Source of the DNA: a virus
DNA: 28,117 nucleotides
Virus record (IMG/VR): IMGVR_UViG_3300032242_003806
Span: 1 to 28,117 of that record
Direction: 5' to 3' (one strand)
Position numbers and translations under genes: made by a program. A model generated the notes under the pieces. The model made no database searches. It saw nothing but the letters and a program-made list of their open reading frames with translations, and had not been told where the DNA came from. This document shows, one piece after another, positions 20,761 to 28,117 of this stretch (the first letter of the stretch is position 1; each line of letters begins with the position of its first letter).

Positions 20761-21000
20761 CTACGATTTAACTGATTCGTTAATCTTTGCCAAGTATAAT
20801 TCGGTGACACGATTGACCAATCGGGAATTCAAGCGTATTACGTAATGCAAGACATCATCTGGGGCCTCAGTTCTCATTCGGCTTTCAAATAATTGAACAC
20901 ATTTTCTGGCTACTCCGATTTGCTCACGAGTTTGACAAGAGTCAATTATTTTTTCAACCCATTTCGCAACGTCAACATAATGATTACTATTAGCTGCCAT
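20761..21000 (-). CDS. Small helical protein of unknown function
   Basis: 79 residues, predicted helical (VAKWVEKIIDSCQTREQIGV, then ARKCVQLFESRMR), soluble, moderately charged. No family recognised. The protein-like composition and co-directional placement upstream of uvsE support it as a gene. Its beginning overlaps by 55 bases the end of another possible frame (20946-21152). Confidence 0.65.
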   Translation of the reverse strand: MAANSNHYVDVAKWVEKIIDSCQTREQIGVARKCVQLFESRMRTEAPDDVLHYVIRLNSRLVNRVTELYLAKINESVKS

Positions 21001-21152
21001 ATTTTTCTTAATTTTAGTTTAGTTATGAGTAAAAGGTTCCGTTTGAGGTACCAAAGAGTTGTAGGATAATAATTCATAAAAATAAAATCCAGTAGATTAG
21101 TATGAGAAAGGTTATCTGGGCAGATCCCAAGTATATGAAGTATCTCGTTCAC
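20946..21152 (-). CDS. Possible small protein starting with GTG
   Basis: 68 residues from GTG 21152, which overlaps the TGA of the exonuclease gene by four bases (GTGA), a typical coupled arrangement. The first 25 residues, NEILHILGICPDNLSHTNLL then DFIF, look protein-like, and it would account for an otherwise empty 148-base gap. The later part is Leu/Lys-rich and less convincing, and it overlaps the next gene by 55 bases. The opposite strand also holds a 25-codon frame at 21102-21179. Confidence 0.35.
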   Translation of the reverse strand: MNEILHILGICPDNLSHTNLLDFIFMNYYPTTLWYLKRNLLLITKLKLRKIWQLIVIIMLTLRNGLKK

Positions 21153-21781
21153 GGTTTAATTAGATTGGCCTTTTTATAATCATCAGTAGCTGTTCGAATC
21201 ACCCGAATCACGTCTAATGCGTCGGATAGAGCATCATGTCTGACCGTTCCAGTTAATCCCAACCTGGTCATGCAAGTCTGTAAGCTAGGTAGTGTCTCAT
21301 CATTTTTCCAGTCTACCACCATGCATGATGGGTCAATTATACGTTGACGAATTTGAATTGCTGAACTCCAACCCGGTAATCTCTCCAGGAATTTTTTATC
21401 GGATGATGCAAAGTTTTTACCAGCACAGGTGATCGTGAGTCGACCGCTATCCGAATCAAAACCGTTTGATTTTAACCACAATGCCATTGATTTAGCGACC
21501 AGACCAACCGGTATGATGTTATTCTTCTTCCGATACTCTAACCTGGAATTACTGTCCATCGGCTTATCTAGGCCTCCTAAGATTCCCAAGGTCAAAAAGT
21601 TCATGTAAAGACCGGCAGGCTGACCTGAGTACTTCTCGTGCTCAACTATGCAGTTAAATTTAGGTAATTCATCTATTGGTCTGACGTTTACCGTGTCCTC
21701 AATGATCGCTCCGATCTGTAAAATTTGACAGGTCTCAACGTCAAGTCCGGTCATCTCAATATCAATGCTAACGTATTTCAT
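21149..21781 (-). CDS. DnaQ-like 3'-5' exonuclease (DEDDh)
   Basis: 210 residues. Exo I is SIDIEMTGLD (5-14) with Asp7 and Glu9; Exo II is probably AGKNFASSDKKFLERL (120-135), Asp128; Exo III is RHDALSDALD (181-190) with His182 and Asp187, the DEDDh spacing. This is the RNase T/oligoribonuclease/DnaQ-epsilon superfamily. Size is close to oligoribonuclease and RNase T (about 180-215), but the inserted middle (about 60-100) differs, so the substrate could be short RNA, tRNA ends or single-stranded DNA. It lies in the replication and repair cluster next to the DUF5522-like and SSB-like genes, favouring a nucleic-acid turnover role in the cytoplasm. Confidence 0.85.
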   Translation of the reverse strand: MKYVSIDIEMTGLDVETCQILQIGAIIEDTVNVRPIDELPKFNCIVEHEKYSGQPAGLYMNFLTLGILGGLDKPMDSNSRLEYRKKNNIIPVGLVAKSMALWLKSNGFDSDSGRLTITCAGKNFASSDKKFLERLPGWSSAIQIRQRIIDPSCMVVDWKNDETLPSLQTCMTRLGLTGTVRHDALSDALDVIRVIRTATDDYKKANLIKP

Positions 21782-21789
21782 ATTTGTTG

Positions 21790-22379
<590 letters not shown>

Positions 22380-22380
22380 A

Positions 22381-22860
22381 TTAAAAGTCAGAGTTAGTTA
22401 TTCTTAGATCAAAGTTTGTAAAATTCTCAAAATCAATTCGGTCAGCTTCTAGTCGGCGCTCAACTGAATCTCCTGGCATGCTTCGGTCGCTCATTCGTTG
22501 GCGACAGATTTCATCAGGTATGTCAAAATAGATAACAAATGATTGTTTTCGGTCTTCTGGCGAAACTTGAGCAAGCCCAGCCGGTGTCATGATGAACAGA
22601 TCGTCTCGGTGGAACTGCTCAACGGTTGTCGCGTATATCCAATTATTGAACGCGACCCATTCGTAAAATTTATCCATGTCAATCATGTCCTGAGCATTCG
22701 CCCTAGATATGAAGATGTAATCCTTTCCATTAACCTCTCCTGGTCTTGGAGGTCTGGTCGTGTAACTTACAGCGTAAGTGTAACCACGCTCCTGTAGTTT
22801 CTTTCTTGCGAAGTCCTTTCCGCTAGCGGCCTTGCCGACTAAAATGATTCGTTTATGCAT
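22381..22860 (-). CDS. Guanylate-kinase-like nucleoside monophosphate kinase
   Basis: 159 residues, shorter than cellular Gmk (about 200). P-loop GKAASGKD (9-16) with catalytic Lys15; the last position is Asp in place of the usual Ser or Thr. SYTTRPPRPGEVNGKDYIFI (32-51) is the GMP-binding signature of guanylate kinases. DRSMPGDSVERRLEADRIDF (about 125-144) corresponds to the lid and adenine-binding arginines. It probably phosphorylates GMP/dGMP, or several dNMPs as T4 gp1 does, feeding phage DNA synthesis together with thymidylate synthase. The ATG overlaps the ligase stop by one base, so it is translated with the ligase. Confidence 0.9.
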   Translation of the reverse strand: MHKRIILVGKAASGKDFARKKLQERGYTYAVSYTTRPPRPGEVNGKDYIFISRANAQDMIDMDKFYEWVAFNNWIYATTVEQFHRDDLFIMTPAGLAQVSPEDRKQSFVIYFDIPDEICRQRMSDRSMPGDSVERRLEADRIDFENFTNFDLRITNSDF

Positions 22861-24149
22861 TAAAATTGACGTTCTTTTTCGTAAATTGCTTTTATTACCG
22901 GAAAACGTAATGAATGTTCTCCGTGTTGGTCGGTCGTTTCTTCAAAGTACTGGACACATATTGTTTTACCTATAATTCCATCAGGGTTTTGAAAGTACTG
23001 GCGTCTTTGTTCTATTGAAAAGCCTGAACCTACTCTAACTACGTTGCCTTTGTGCTCGATCATCACGGCCCTTAGCATTTCTTCCTCAATCTCACGACCG
23101 TTATCAATGACCCTATGTATTCCATTTTCGACGTTAATTACAACGTACTCAGCATCATGCATCTTCTTAACCTTAAGAAGGTTCTTAGATCTTTTACCCT
23201 CGTATCCAACGCTCTTACGGATCATAATACCCTCATATCCCATTTCGGTAGCATCAGCCACGATCTTTTCGAATTCTTCACGCGATTTTATCTGGAATTG
23301 AGGTAAAGGTTGAGCGTACGTTAGGCCGTCAACTATTGCATTAAGCAGTATTAACCTAGCGGCTAATGTGACTTCTCCATGCATTTGATTAAATTCTTCC
23401 AGTTCCAGGAAGTCGAATACATGATATTTTGGAGTTTCGATCGTATGATTTTTACGACTAATTTCCTTGATTATGCCTTGAAAATCTTCAAGACCGTTTT
23501 GTCTCATGATGCATATTTCACCGTCCAATACCTTTGATCTTAAGTTAAGCTTTTTAATGTCTTCAGCTAACACTGACAGGGTTAAGAACTCATTTCCTCC
23601 ACGTGAATAGAACTTGATTGTTCCGTTCTCATCGATTATTGTGATGCATCTGACTCCGTCAAGCTTACGACTTGCCCACCATTCACCTGAATCAAAGTTG
23701 ATTCGTTTTTCGTTACCTTCGAACTTCTCAGCTAGCGCAACGTCAAATGTCGGTACGGTTCCGGGCATGACCTTATTAATTAATGAGGTCGTTGCTCTAG
23801 TTTTTAAGTTACGATCAATCACATCATAGATGATCTCTGCGAACTCCTTATGTCTTTCAATAAAACCATTAACACATTGAATTGCAGAGTGGCCTGTGAT
23901 GTCACGATCATTAAGATCATCAAGTAAGCTGAATAGATCTTCGTAATTATCAAAGCTTAAATCTGCTCTCTTTTTCAGGTTGTCTGAAGTAACGTAATAC
24001 TGTTTAAATGGAGAGTACGTGTACTTAAAAAGCTTTCTAAGAATCGGTGAATCGTACTTTTTAAGTATTGACTTCTTATCGTTGGTCGATGAAGTAGCCT
24101 TCATTTCTTCTATGAAGTCTACCACCATTTTAAAATCTTGATCGGTCAT
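22860..24149 (-). CDS. ATP-dependent DNA ligase
   Basis: 429 residues, similar to T4 and related phage ligases (about 490). Motif I KLDGVR (162-167) places the AMP-accepting lysine at 162; YSRGGNEF (181-188), LDGEICIM (208-215, motif III), HVFDFLEL (243-250, IIIa), YEGIMIRKS (305-313, IV) and NLLKVKKMHDAEY (323-335, V) follow in order. Residues 1-140 are a helical N-terminal domain; 335-429 is the OB domain with VGSGFS and a C-terminal HSLRFPVIK. It seals nicks in replication and repair in the cytoplasm. It begins a run of co-directional genes (kinase, SSB-like, DUF5522-like, exonuclease) with its own TATAAT box, and lies downstream of a terminator. Confidence 0.95.
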   Translation of the reverse strand: MTDQDFKMVVDFIEEMKATSSTNDKKSILKKYDSPILRKLFKYTYSPFKQYYVTSDNLKKRADLSFDNYEDLFSLLDDLNDRDITGHSAIQCVNGFIERHKEFAEIIYDVIDRNLKTRATTSLINKVMPGTVPTFDVALAEKFEGNEKRINFDSGEWWASRKLDGVRCITIIDENGTIKFYSRGGNEFLTLSVLAEDIKKLNLRSKVLDGEICIMRQNGLEDFQGIIKEISRKNHTIETPKYHVFDFLELEEFNQMHGEVTLAARLILLNAIVDGLTYAQPLPQFQIKSREEFEKIVADATEMGYEGIMIRKSVGYEGKRSKNLLKVKKMHDAEYVVINVENGIHRVIDNGREIEEEMLRAVMIEHKGNVVRVGSGFSIEQRRQYFQNPDGIIGKTICVQYFEETTDQHGEHSLRFPVIKAIYEKERQF

Positions 24150-24155
24150 GTTCCT

Positions 24156-24161
24156 ATTATA
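24156..24161 (-). promoter_or_regulatory. Sigma70-like promoter of the ligase operon
   Basis: TAGTATAATAG on the minus strand with GTGACA 18 bases upstream (5 of 6 bases of TTGACA). It lies six bases before the ligase ATG, which would make the mRNA nearly leaderless. It directly follows the terminator hairpin at 24169-24194. Confidence 0.5.
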
Positions 24162-24168
24162 CTAAATA

Positions 24169-24194
24169 AAAAAGGCCGTTGTCACGGCCTTTTT
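24169..24194 (-). terminator. Intrinsic terminator
   Basis: AAAAAGGCCGT-TGTC-ACGGCCTTTTT, a perfect 11-bp stem with T-run on the minus strand, 32 bases after the stop of the 24226-24477 gene and just before the ligase promoter. Confidence 0.85.
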
Positions 24195-24225
24195 AAGTTA
24201 TTTCAAATCAAAGTTATGCAACCAG

Positions 24226-24477
24226 TTAAAAATAGCCATGTGCTTTACCTGGACCCCTTTCCGGATGATCTTCTGAATTATCATTTTTGGTTTCTCCGTG
24301 TCGATTTACTAGTGGACTGTCTAAGACCTCATGTAATACGGTTGGCTCGGTCAGGTGCCTTAATTTTTCACAGATGATAGAAAGTTTGGTGGCCTTTTCT
24401 TCCAGCTCATATATTCGATCGTCTAACGTATTTATGTAATTTTCAAGCTCGGATATTCGATCTTCTAAAGTATTCAT
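24226..24477 (-). CDS. Small coiled-coil protein
   Basis: 83 residues. Residues 2-29 are two copies of a 14-residue heptad pair (NTLEDRISELENYI and NTLDDRIYELEEKA), giving an obvious coiled coil continuing to about residue 40. The C-terminal half is polar and probably disordered, ending PGKAHGYF. It is likely an oligomerising adaptor. The gene lies four bases downstream of the small membrane-protein gene at 24483. Confidence 0.65.
   Translation of the reverse strand: MNTLEDRISELENYINTLDDRIYELEEKATKLSIICEKLRHLTEPTVLHEVLDSPLVNRHGETKNDNSEDHPERGPGKAHGYF
24391..24474 (-). repeat. 42-bp tandem duplication in coiled-coil gene
   Basis: Two adjacent 42-base units encode the two heptad pairs. Over the first 33 bases the units differ at about five positions, so the duplication is fairly recent. 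Confidence 0.7.
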
Positions 24478-24482
24478 GTAGT

Positions 24483-24605
24483 TTATTGGCGAACTTCCCC
24501 GTCTTGTTTTACATCGTCCTCAGTAAAACCTTTAAACCTAACCATTAACATAACCGAGGCAGCTATCGTTAACCATACTATTATTGCTTGATAAATCGGA
24601 TTCAT
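24483..24605 (-). CDS. 40-aa single-helix membrane protein
   Basis: MNPIYQAIIVWLTIAASVML is a hydrophobic N-terminal helix (about residues 4-22), followed by MVRFKGFTED and an acidic-polar tail ending GEVRQ. One membrane pass with the tail probably cytoplasmic. It is short but has a clear start context, TATAAT and ATAAATA boxes 16-27 bases upstream, and a co-directional neighbour four bases on. Function unknown; small phage membrane peptides often act in host interaction or lysis timing. Confidence 0.6.
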   Translation of the reverse strand: MNPIYQAIIVWLTIAASVMLMVRFKGFTEDDVKQDGEVRQ

Positions 24606-24620
24606 TTTGTTATTTTTGTT

Positions 24621-24632
24621 ATATTTATTATA
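24621..24632 (-). promoter_or_regulatory. Promoter region with TATAAT and ATAAATAT
   Basis: TAGTATAATAAATATAAC on the minus strand contains both an early-type TATAAT (24627-24632) and an overlapping late-type ATAAATAT (24621-24628), 16 bases before the ATG at 24605. Confidence 0.45.
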
Positions 24633-24643
24633 CTACTCAATAA

Positions 24644-24671
24644 ATTTCCAAGGTTGGTTAACCTTGGAAAT
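24644..24671 (-). terminator. Hairpin downstream of the 24683 gene
   Basis: ATTTCCAAGGTT-GGTT-AACCTTGGAAAT, a perfect 12-bp stem, 11 bases after the stop at 24683. The following T-rich stretch on the minus strand is interrupted (TTATTG), so termination may be partial. Confidence 0.65.
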
Positions 24672-24682
24672 CTAGCTATTGA

Positions 24683-25249
24683 TTAGCTGGCAGGTTGAGA
24701 ATCTGGGTCAACTGCGTTCATTTCTTGTTCAGAATCGGCTGGCGATTGCTGTCTAAGTTCAGAGATTATCTGATCGAGAGTCTTCATATCCATGATTATT
24801 GGATTGAGAGCCATTGCGATTCTAAATACTCGTTGAGCTGAGTCCAATCCAGAGCCATTAAAATTGTTTAACAAAATTGCTGCAGCTTCAATTGCGGATG
24901 CCTGAACTTCGATGATACCTGTGTACTCAATTTTTTCTTTTGCTAAGTGTTCAACCTTAGCTACGGCAGATGAGAATCCCATGTAGCAGTTCATTACCAT
25001 GAAAGCTTCATTCGGTCCGGTGAAAGAGAAGGATCCGCTGTTGCACTGGTTCTTGATCCATTTAAGATCGGTCAAGTCCATTTTAATTGGGAATAATCCC
25101 GTGCGTCTATCGATCATTTGCTCGACTATGCTCTTAGTTGGTGGTGTTGGTCCCTGATCTTGGTCCTGATCTTGGTCGCTAGTTTCAACTTGCTCAAGCT
25201 GAGGATCAGTTTGAATTTGTTCAGTTTGTAGTTCTTGGGTGTTTTGCAT
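24683..25249 (-). CDS. Unknown protein with Gln/Asp-rich N-terminus
   Basis: 188 residues. Residues 1-40 are low complexity (QNTQELQTEQIQTDPQLEQV, then SDQDQDQDQ); the DQDQ part is coded by an exact 12-base tandem repeat at 25155-25178. Residues 45-160 look like a folded, mostly helical domain (QASAIEAAAILLNNFNGSG, SAQRVFRIAMALNPIIMDMK). The C-terminus is polar. There is no capsid signal and no recognised family. It is the last gene of the minus-strand run that begins right of the window; a 51-base gap separates it from the Nudix gene, with its own AT-rich leader. Confidence 0.7.
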   Translation of the reverse strand: MQNTQELQTEQIQTDPQLEQVETSDQDQDQDQGPTPPTKSIVEQMIDRRTGLFPIKMDLTDLKWIKNQCNSGSFSFTGPNEAFMVMNCYMGFSSAVAKVEHLAKEKIEYTGIIEVQASAIEAAAILLNNFNGSGLDSAQRVFRIAMALNPIIMDMKTLDQIISELRQQSPADSEQEMNAVDPDSQPAS

Positions 25250-25300
25250 TTGAATAAATTGTTTTTAGATAACTATTTTACTAAAAAATCACTCCAAGTT

Positions 25301-25768
25301 TTAAGAAAGTCTGTCTAAAATTAACAGTTGAGTATTTATGACCTTTGAATAAGCTTCAGAAATCTTTATGAACCCGGCCCAGTCTATTTCGGCACTTTGT
25401 AATTGAGATTTTGGAACCTTTAGTGAGTCTAGCCCAATCTCTGATAAATCATTGATCTTACACTCCAGGTAGTGTAGAGAATTACGGTACTTATCGCCCT
25501 TCCAAATTTCAACGCTTTGAACTGCTGGACTAAGTTTATCAGGTCTTATTAAAATTCCGGTTTCCTCAAACGTCTCTCGAATTGCAGCATCCATCGGTTC
25601 TTCACCAGGTTCGATCTTTCCCTTTGGAATTCCCATTAACGGTTTTACCCAACTGCCATTAGCTGGATGAACCAGTAAAATCTTGCCATCGTACACAATC
25701 GCTATCCCAGCAGTATCCAGTAAGACCTTACTCTCTCCCATGAATTGTGAAAAAGTTTTAATCGACAT
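25301..25768 (-). CDS. Nudix hydrolase with capsid-targeting N-terminus
   Basis: 155 residues. MSIKTFSQFMGESK is a clear capsid-targeting sequence (Lys-Thr-Phe-x-x-Phe-x-x-Glu-Ser), cleavage predicted after MGE. The Nudix box is complete: GKIEPGEEPMDAAIRETFEE then TGI at residues 50-72, with Gly50, Glu56, Arg64, Glu65, Glu68, Glu69 and Gly71 in the GX5EX7REUXEEXGU positions. The fold begins at about residue 19 (DTAGIAIVYDGKILLVHP). Substrate cannot be read from sequence: candidates are NAD(H), ADP-ribose, nucleotide alarmones, capped RNA or oxidised dNTPs. The N-terminal signal suggests it is carried in the head and acts at once on infection, unlike cytosolic T4 NudE. It lies two bases after its upstream gene, in a late-type operon. 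Confidence 0.85.
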   Translation of the reverse strand: MSIKTFSQFMGESKVLLDTAGIAIVYDGKILLVHPANGSWVKPLMGIPKGKIEPGEEPMDAAIRETFEETGILIRPDKLSPAVQSVEIWKGDKYRNSLHYLECKINDLSEIGLDSLKVPKSQLQSAEIDWAGFIKISEAYSKVINTQLLILDRLS

Positions 25769-25770
25769 TA

Positions 25771-26448
25771 CTATGCCTTAAATTTGTAAGTTGAGTACTT
25801 TGAAATGATTTGATTTAGTTTACCAATTTCATCAGAGTTAAATAGTCCCGCTAACCAAAAGTCAAGCGGATGATTCCACTGATTAGGTTTTTCGTTTTTA
25901 TAGTTAGCGGCCGTTTTTTCAAGGCTTGAATCGTATCCAGGTATTCCTCCCTTTATGAACGGAATCTTTAATGATTTCCAATAAGCCAACAGAGATTTTA
26001 GATCGGCATCGGTCTTGATTAGGTCGGTGAATACTTTATAAACCGAGTCCTCATCTTCAGTGAAAGAGGATCCCTCTAGTGCAACCCATATTTGCTGAGC
26101 TGCATCTTTGATTGATTGTGGAGCATTGCTAACTGGTGTTGAACCAGCAGTTTGCGAAAGGCTTAATGTTATTTCTAAATTAGATTCATTCCAATCAACT
26201 GTTGCAATTAAGGCTCCATTTTGAACGTTTTTATCGTGATATACTTGAACTGTTCCGCTGGTTGTTGCTGGATTTTTGTCAATTTGAGACTTAATCGCAT
26301 TTAATATTTGATTCCACTGGTTCGCGTACATGCCGTCTCTACCGTTTTTTATTAGATCAAGAGGATTGGCCTGGGCTTCAGCAATGACCGATTCATTGAC
26401 TGTTTTATACTGATTTAATTCAAGTAACCTTGCGTAATTCGTTATCAT
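25771..26448 (-). CDS. Predicted capsid-internal protein, unknown
   Basis: 225 residues. MITNYARLLELNQYKTVNES followed by VIAEA reads as an extended capsid-targeting sequence, with possible cleavage after VNE or AE. Residues 45-95 are probably beta-rich (GTVQVYHDKNVQNGALIATV). Residues 115-155 (IWVALEGSSFTEDEDSVYKV then FTDLIKTDADLKSLLAY) resemble the annexin-like helix pattern G-x-x-T-D/E-x-E...V/I, which also occurs in some phage and bacterial proteins; the match is weak. The C-terminus is polar-aromatic. It sits between two other capsid-signal genes in the same operon. No enzymatic motif is visible. Confidence 0.7.
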   Translation of the reverse strand: MITNYARLLELNQYKTVNESVIAEAQANPLDLIKNGRDGMYANQWNQILNAIKSQIDKNPATTSGTVQVYHDKNVQNGALIATVDWNESNLEITLSLSQTAGSTPVSNAPQSIKDAAQQIWVALEGSSFTEDEDSVYKVFTDLIKTDADLKSLLAYWKSLKIPFIKGGIPGYDSSLEKTAANYKNEKPNQWNHPLDFWLAGLFNSDEIGKLNQIISKYSTYKFKA

Positions 26449-26469
26449 TATGGTTGATTTATTTTTAAG

Positions 26470-27561
26470 TTAGATTAAGATCTTTATTGTTCTACCTCCT
26501 GCCGTTATAGTTGTCGGTGAGCTTACTTTTTTTGTCGGAGATGCCTTCTGAGTTTGAGGTTGACCTTGACCGGTAGGTTTAGTTTTAACTACATAAGTGG
26601 CCTTAGCTTTTTCTAATTGTTCGGGAGTTACTTTAGCTAAGATTGGATTTAATTTTGCTGAAACTTCAGGAGTGATTAAATCTACTGGACCCTGACCTAT
26701 TAATTTTCCAATTGCAGTAGCAGTTTTATCTCCGTAATACCCATCGGCCCCATAAGCTGCCATTACCCCTATTACGTCGGCATTGCCAGTCGCTAGCAGT
26801 TTATACTGTAAATCCTGAACCTTTTGATTTTTTTGACTTGACTTAGCCAAGTTAGTGTAATCTCCGGTTGCTTGAGAATTTGAAGCGGCTGAAGGTTGAG
26901 AATCTCCATTTCCTGCGGTTGAATTACTGAGACTATCTTTAGCAATATCTTTTTTCGAGTTAATGTTGAGAATTTCTGAAGGCCCAGTTAGTTTAATTGA
27001 ATTAATGTTATACTTGGATGAGTCCAGATGTATTGGGCTTTCTGGGGTCATCTGTTTGAGATCCTTATCTGACCAAACCTTAAGCTTAACGTTTGAGGTC
27101 GGAACGGTTATCTCTCCGATCATTTTAGCTTTACTAACATCATAAAGTAGGTAGTTTTGACCGTTTTCGTATTCCAATAAAAATGGCTTGAATGCTATCT
27201 CGTATTTAGCAACCTCCTGTCCAATTAAGTTTGACCTTTTGTACTTGTTCTCCTGAGCAAAAGCAATTAGAGAAGAAGCTTTCACTGATTTATCTCCAGC
27301 CTTGGTGCTTGAACCCGGCAGAGACTCAGCATTCACCATAGTTTCCGAATTCCACCAAGTTTGAAACTTTGGCCAATCGACTAAAACTTTCAAAATTTGG
27401 CCTATTGGGTTCTTTTCAATGTCGGCCTTTGCTAGCTTTAGAATGATTTTAAACCTTGCAACGTCTCCAGATTCTGGGTTAATTTTAGTAACGTTAGTCA
27501 CATTTCGAGCCTCATTTATCCGCTCGTTATTAAATTGGTCAAATGATTTGATTAAGTTCAT
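26470..27561 (-). CDS. Predicted capsid-internal protein with peptidoglycan-binding-like domain
   Basis: 363 residues. MNLIKSFDQFNNERINEARN begins with Lys-Ser-Phe-x-x-Phe and has INE-A as a predicted cleavage site, the form closest to T4. Residues 25-200 form an unrecognised domain, with W-rich DWPKFQTWWNSE. A Ser/Asn/Gln-rich linker (about 205-245) leads to residues 250-295, where DLQYKLLATGNADVIGVMAA then YGADGYYGDKTATAIGKL resembles a PG_binding_1 repeat (D-G-x-x-G-x-x-T-x-x-A-I). The tail is Pro/Thr/Lys-rich and ends ITAGGRTIKILI. It probably is an ejected protein that touches the cell wall. TATAAAAA (27577-27584, minus) may serve as promoter. Confidence 0.75.
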   Translation of the reverse strand: MNLIKSFDQFNNERINEARNVTNVTKINPESGDVARFKIILKLAKADIEKNPIGQILKVLVDWPKFQTWWNSETMVNAESLPGSSTKAGDKSVKASSLIAFAQENKYKRSNLIGQEVAKYEIAFKPFLLEYENGQNYLLYDVSKAKMIGEITVPTSNVKLKVWSDKDLKQMTPESPIHLDSSKYNINSIKLTGPSEILNINSKKDIAKDSLSNSTAGNGDSQPSAASNSQATGDYTNLAKSSQKNQKVQDLQYKLLATGNADVIGVMAAYGADGYYGDKTATAIGKLIGQGPVDLITPEVSAKLNPILAKVTPEQLEKAKATYVVKTKPTGQGQPQTQKASPTKKVSSPTTITAGGRTIKILI

Positions 27562-27580
27562 TATTGTGTATGATTGTTTT

Positions 27581-28117
27581 TTATAAGAAAGAGAAAGGTT
27601 TGATGTTTAGAAAACCTTCATTTTGAGGACTTGTTTCGGCGGATTGGCTTTTAAAGTCAGGTGCCTTATCTTTTTCCATGTCATCTAGGACCGCTTGTTT
27701 AACGGCTTCACGCTCCTCAGCCTTGATCTTACCCTCCTTAATTAAAAGATCAAGCGTTTCATCTAGTCTTGAGTTTTCATTTGTGTTAAGTTCTATTAAA
27801 CCGTTCTTGGCATTATAAACGTCCGCAAAATAGAGAGCGTCCTTTGGATCGTTAAAGTCTAGCGCATGTTGTACCTCAATATCGTCAGGTAGACCGGCCT
27901 TTTGTAGAATTCCCTTTGAGTAGTTAGTCGTCTCCTCCTGTGAAATTTTTCTAGCAGAGTCAGCATTAGCATCATTTGAATAGTTAGAGGCGGTTGAAGC
28001 CTGTAAACCAAGGTTAGCGGTGGTTACCGGCGGCTTAACCATTTGAACTCCAATTGTCGCTTCTACTGCAGCTGCCCCTTTTGTACAGTCGTTCTTAGAT
28101 TCAGCTTTGATTTTATC
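27581..28117 (-). CDS. Unknown protein, 5' end outside window
   Basis: The minus-strand frame is open to the right edge: upstream of the first in-window ATG (28042) it reads DKIKAESKNDCTKGAAAVEA then TIGVQ, so the real start lies beyond 28117. About 178 residues are visible. They are polar and acidic, rich in Lys, Asp and Asn, mostly helical (LDETLDLLIKEGKIKAEERE), without membrane segments or known motifs. The C-terminus ends NIKPFSFL. It is the most upstream visible gene of the late-type run 24683-28117. No function can be given. Confidence 0.7.
   Translation of the reverse strand, partial: DKIKAESKNDCTKGAAAVEATIGVQMVKPPVTTANLGLQASTASNYSNDANADSARKISQEETTNYSKGILQKAGLPDDIEVQHALDFNDPKDALYFADVYNAKNGLIELNTNENSRLDETLDLLIKEGKIKAEEREAVKQAVLDDMEKDKAPDFKSQSAETSPQNEGFLNIKPFSFL

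Noticed and set aside
21102-21179. Plus-strand 25-codon frame MRKVIWADPKYMKYLVHGLI...
   Set aside because: Overlaps the exonuclease end on the other strand, is very short, and the minus-strand GTG frame is a better use of the gap.
22860-24149. Possible RNA ligase or mRNA capping enzyme instead of DNA ligase
   Set aside because: KxDG motif order, motif V (LLKVKK) and the C-terminal OB region with RFPVIK fit ATP-dependent DNA ligases.

Overview
The window reads as part of a large, lytic, T4-like (myovirus-type) phage genome whose host is probably a member of the Bacteroidota. Phage origin is indicated by dense packing, frequent TAATG or stop-stop overlaps, a nucleotide-metabolism and DNA-repair gene set (thymidylate synthase, guanylate-kinase-like enzyme, ATP-dependent DNA ligase, UV-damage endonuclease, Fpg/Nei glycosylase, exonucleases, SSB-like protein) and many short proteins of unknown function. 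The host inference rests on small families I associate with Bacteroidota (DUF3127-like SSB, DUF5522-like CCGxxCRHCPY protein, DUF4494-like protein), signal peptides cut before Gln or Lys, and a general lack of Shine-Dalgarno sequences. No tRNA, rRNA, CRISPR array, transposase or integrase was seen.

Layout. 1-1256 (+): two LRV-type helical-repeat proteins and a small late protein. 1325-4044: small HTH protein, a 392-aa late protein, a small exported protein and an exported DNA/RNA non-specific endonuclease. 4037-4850 (-): a third LRV gene that appears damaged at both ends. 5045-6764 (-) and 6815-7959 (+): divergent groups of probable virion-internal proteins plus a two-helix membrane protein. 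9082-13459: a 661-aa GNAT-containing protein, a PD-(D/E)XK nuclease on the opposite strand, a peptidoglycan-binding protein and a two-domain peptidoglycan hydrolase. 13456-16411 (-): thymidylate synthase, three unknown small proteins and a zincless Fpg/Nei glycosylase. 16445-17224 (+): two small proteins. 17280-18893 (-): an OprB-like outer-membrane porin and a partner. 18997-24605 (-): the replication, repair and nucleotide cluster with small accessory genes. 24683-28117 (-): a late-type cluster including a Nudix hydrolase, a peptidoglycan-binding-like protein and a gene running off the window.

The most striking signal is an N-terminal signature of roughly K-[ST/N]-[FY]-x-x-[FW]-[hydrophobic]-x-E-[S/A/G/N] that starts about fourteen otherwise unrelated proteins. 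It matches the capsid-targeting sequence of T4 internal proteins (IPII/IPIII begin MKTYQEFIAEA), which the prohead protease removes after (I/L)xE. I infer that this phage packages a large, diverse cargo in its head for delivery with the DNA: a GNAT-like acetyltransferase, a Nudix hydrolase, a bifunctional peptidoglycan hydrolase, peptidoglycan-binding proteins, a zinc-ribbon protein, a hydrophobic Gly/Ala-rich protein and LRV-repeat proteins. Several also share a second module, RLxxMGLA, just after the signal. Most transcription units that begin with such a gene are preceded by an ATAAATA box like the T4 late promoter (TATAAATA), whereas several repair and accessory genes on the minus strand have TATAAT boxes instead. 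All functional calls are from reading the sequence; no database search was run.
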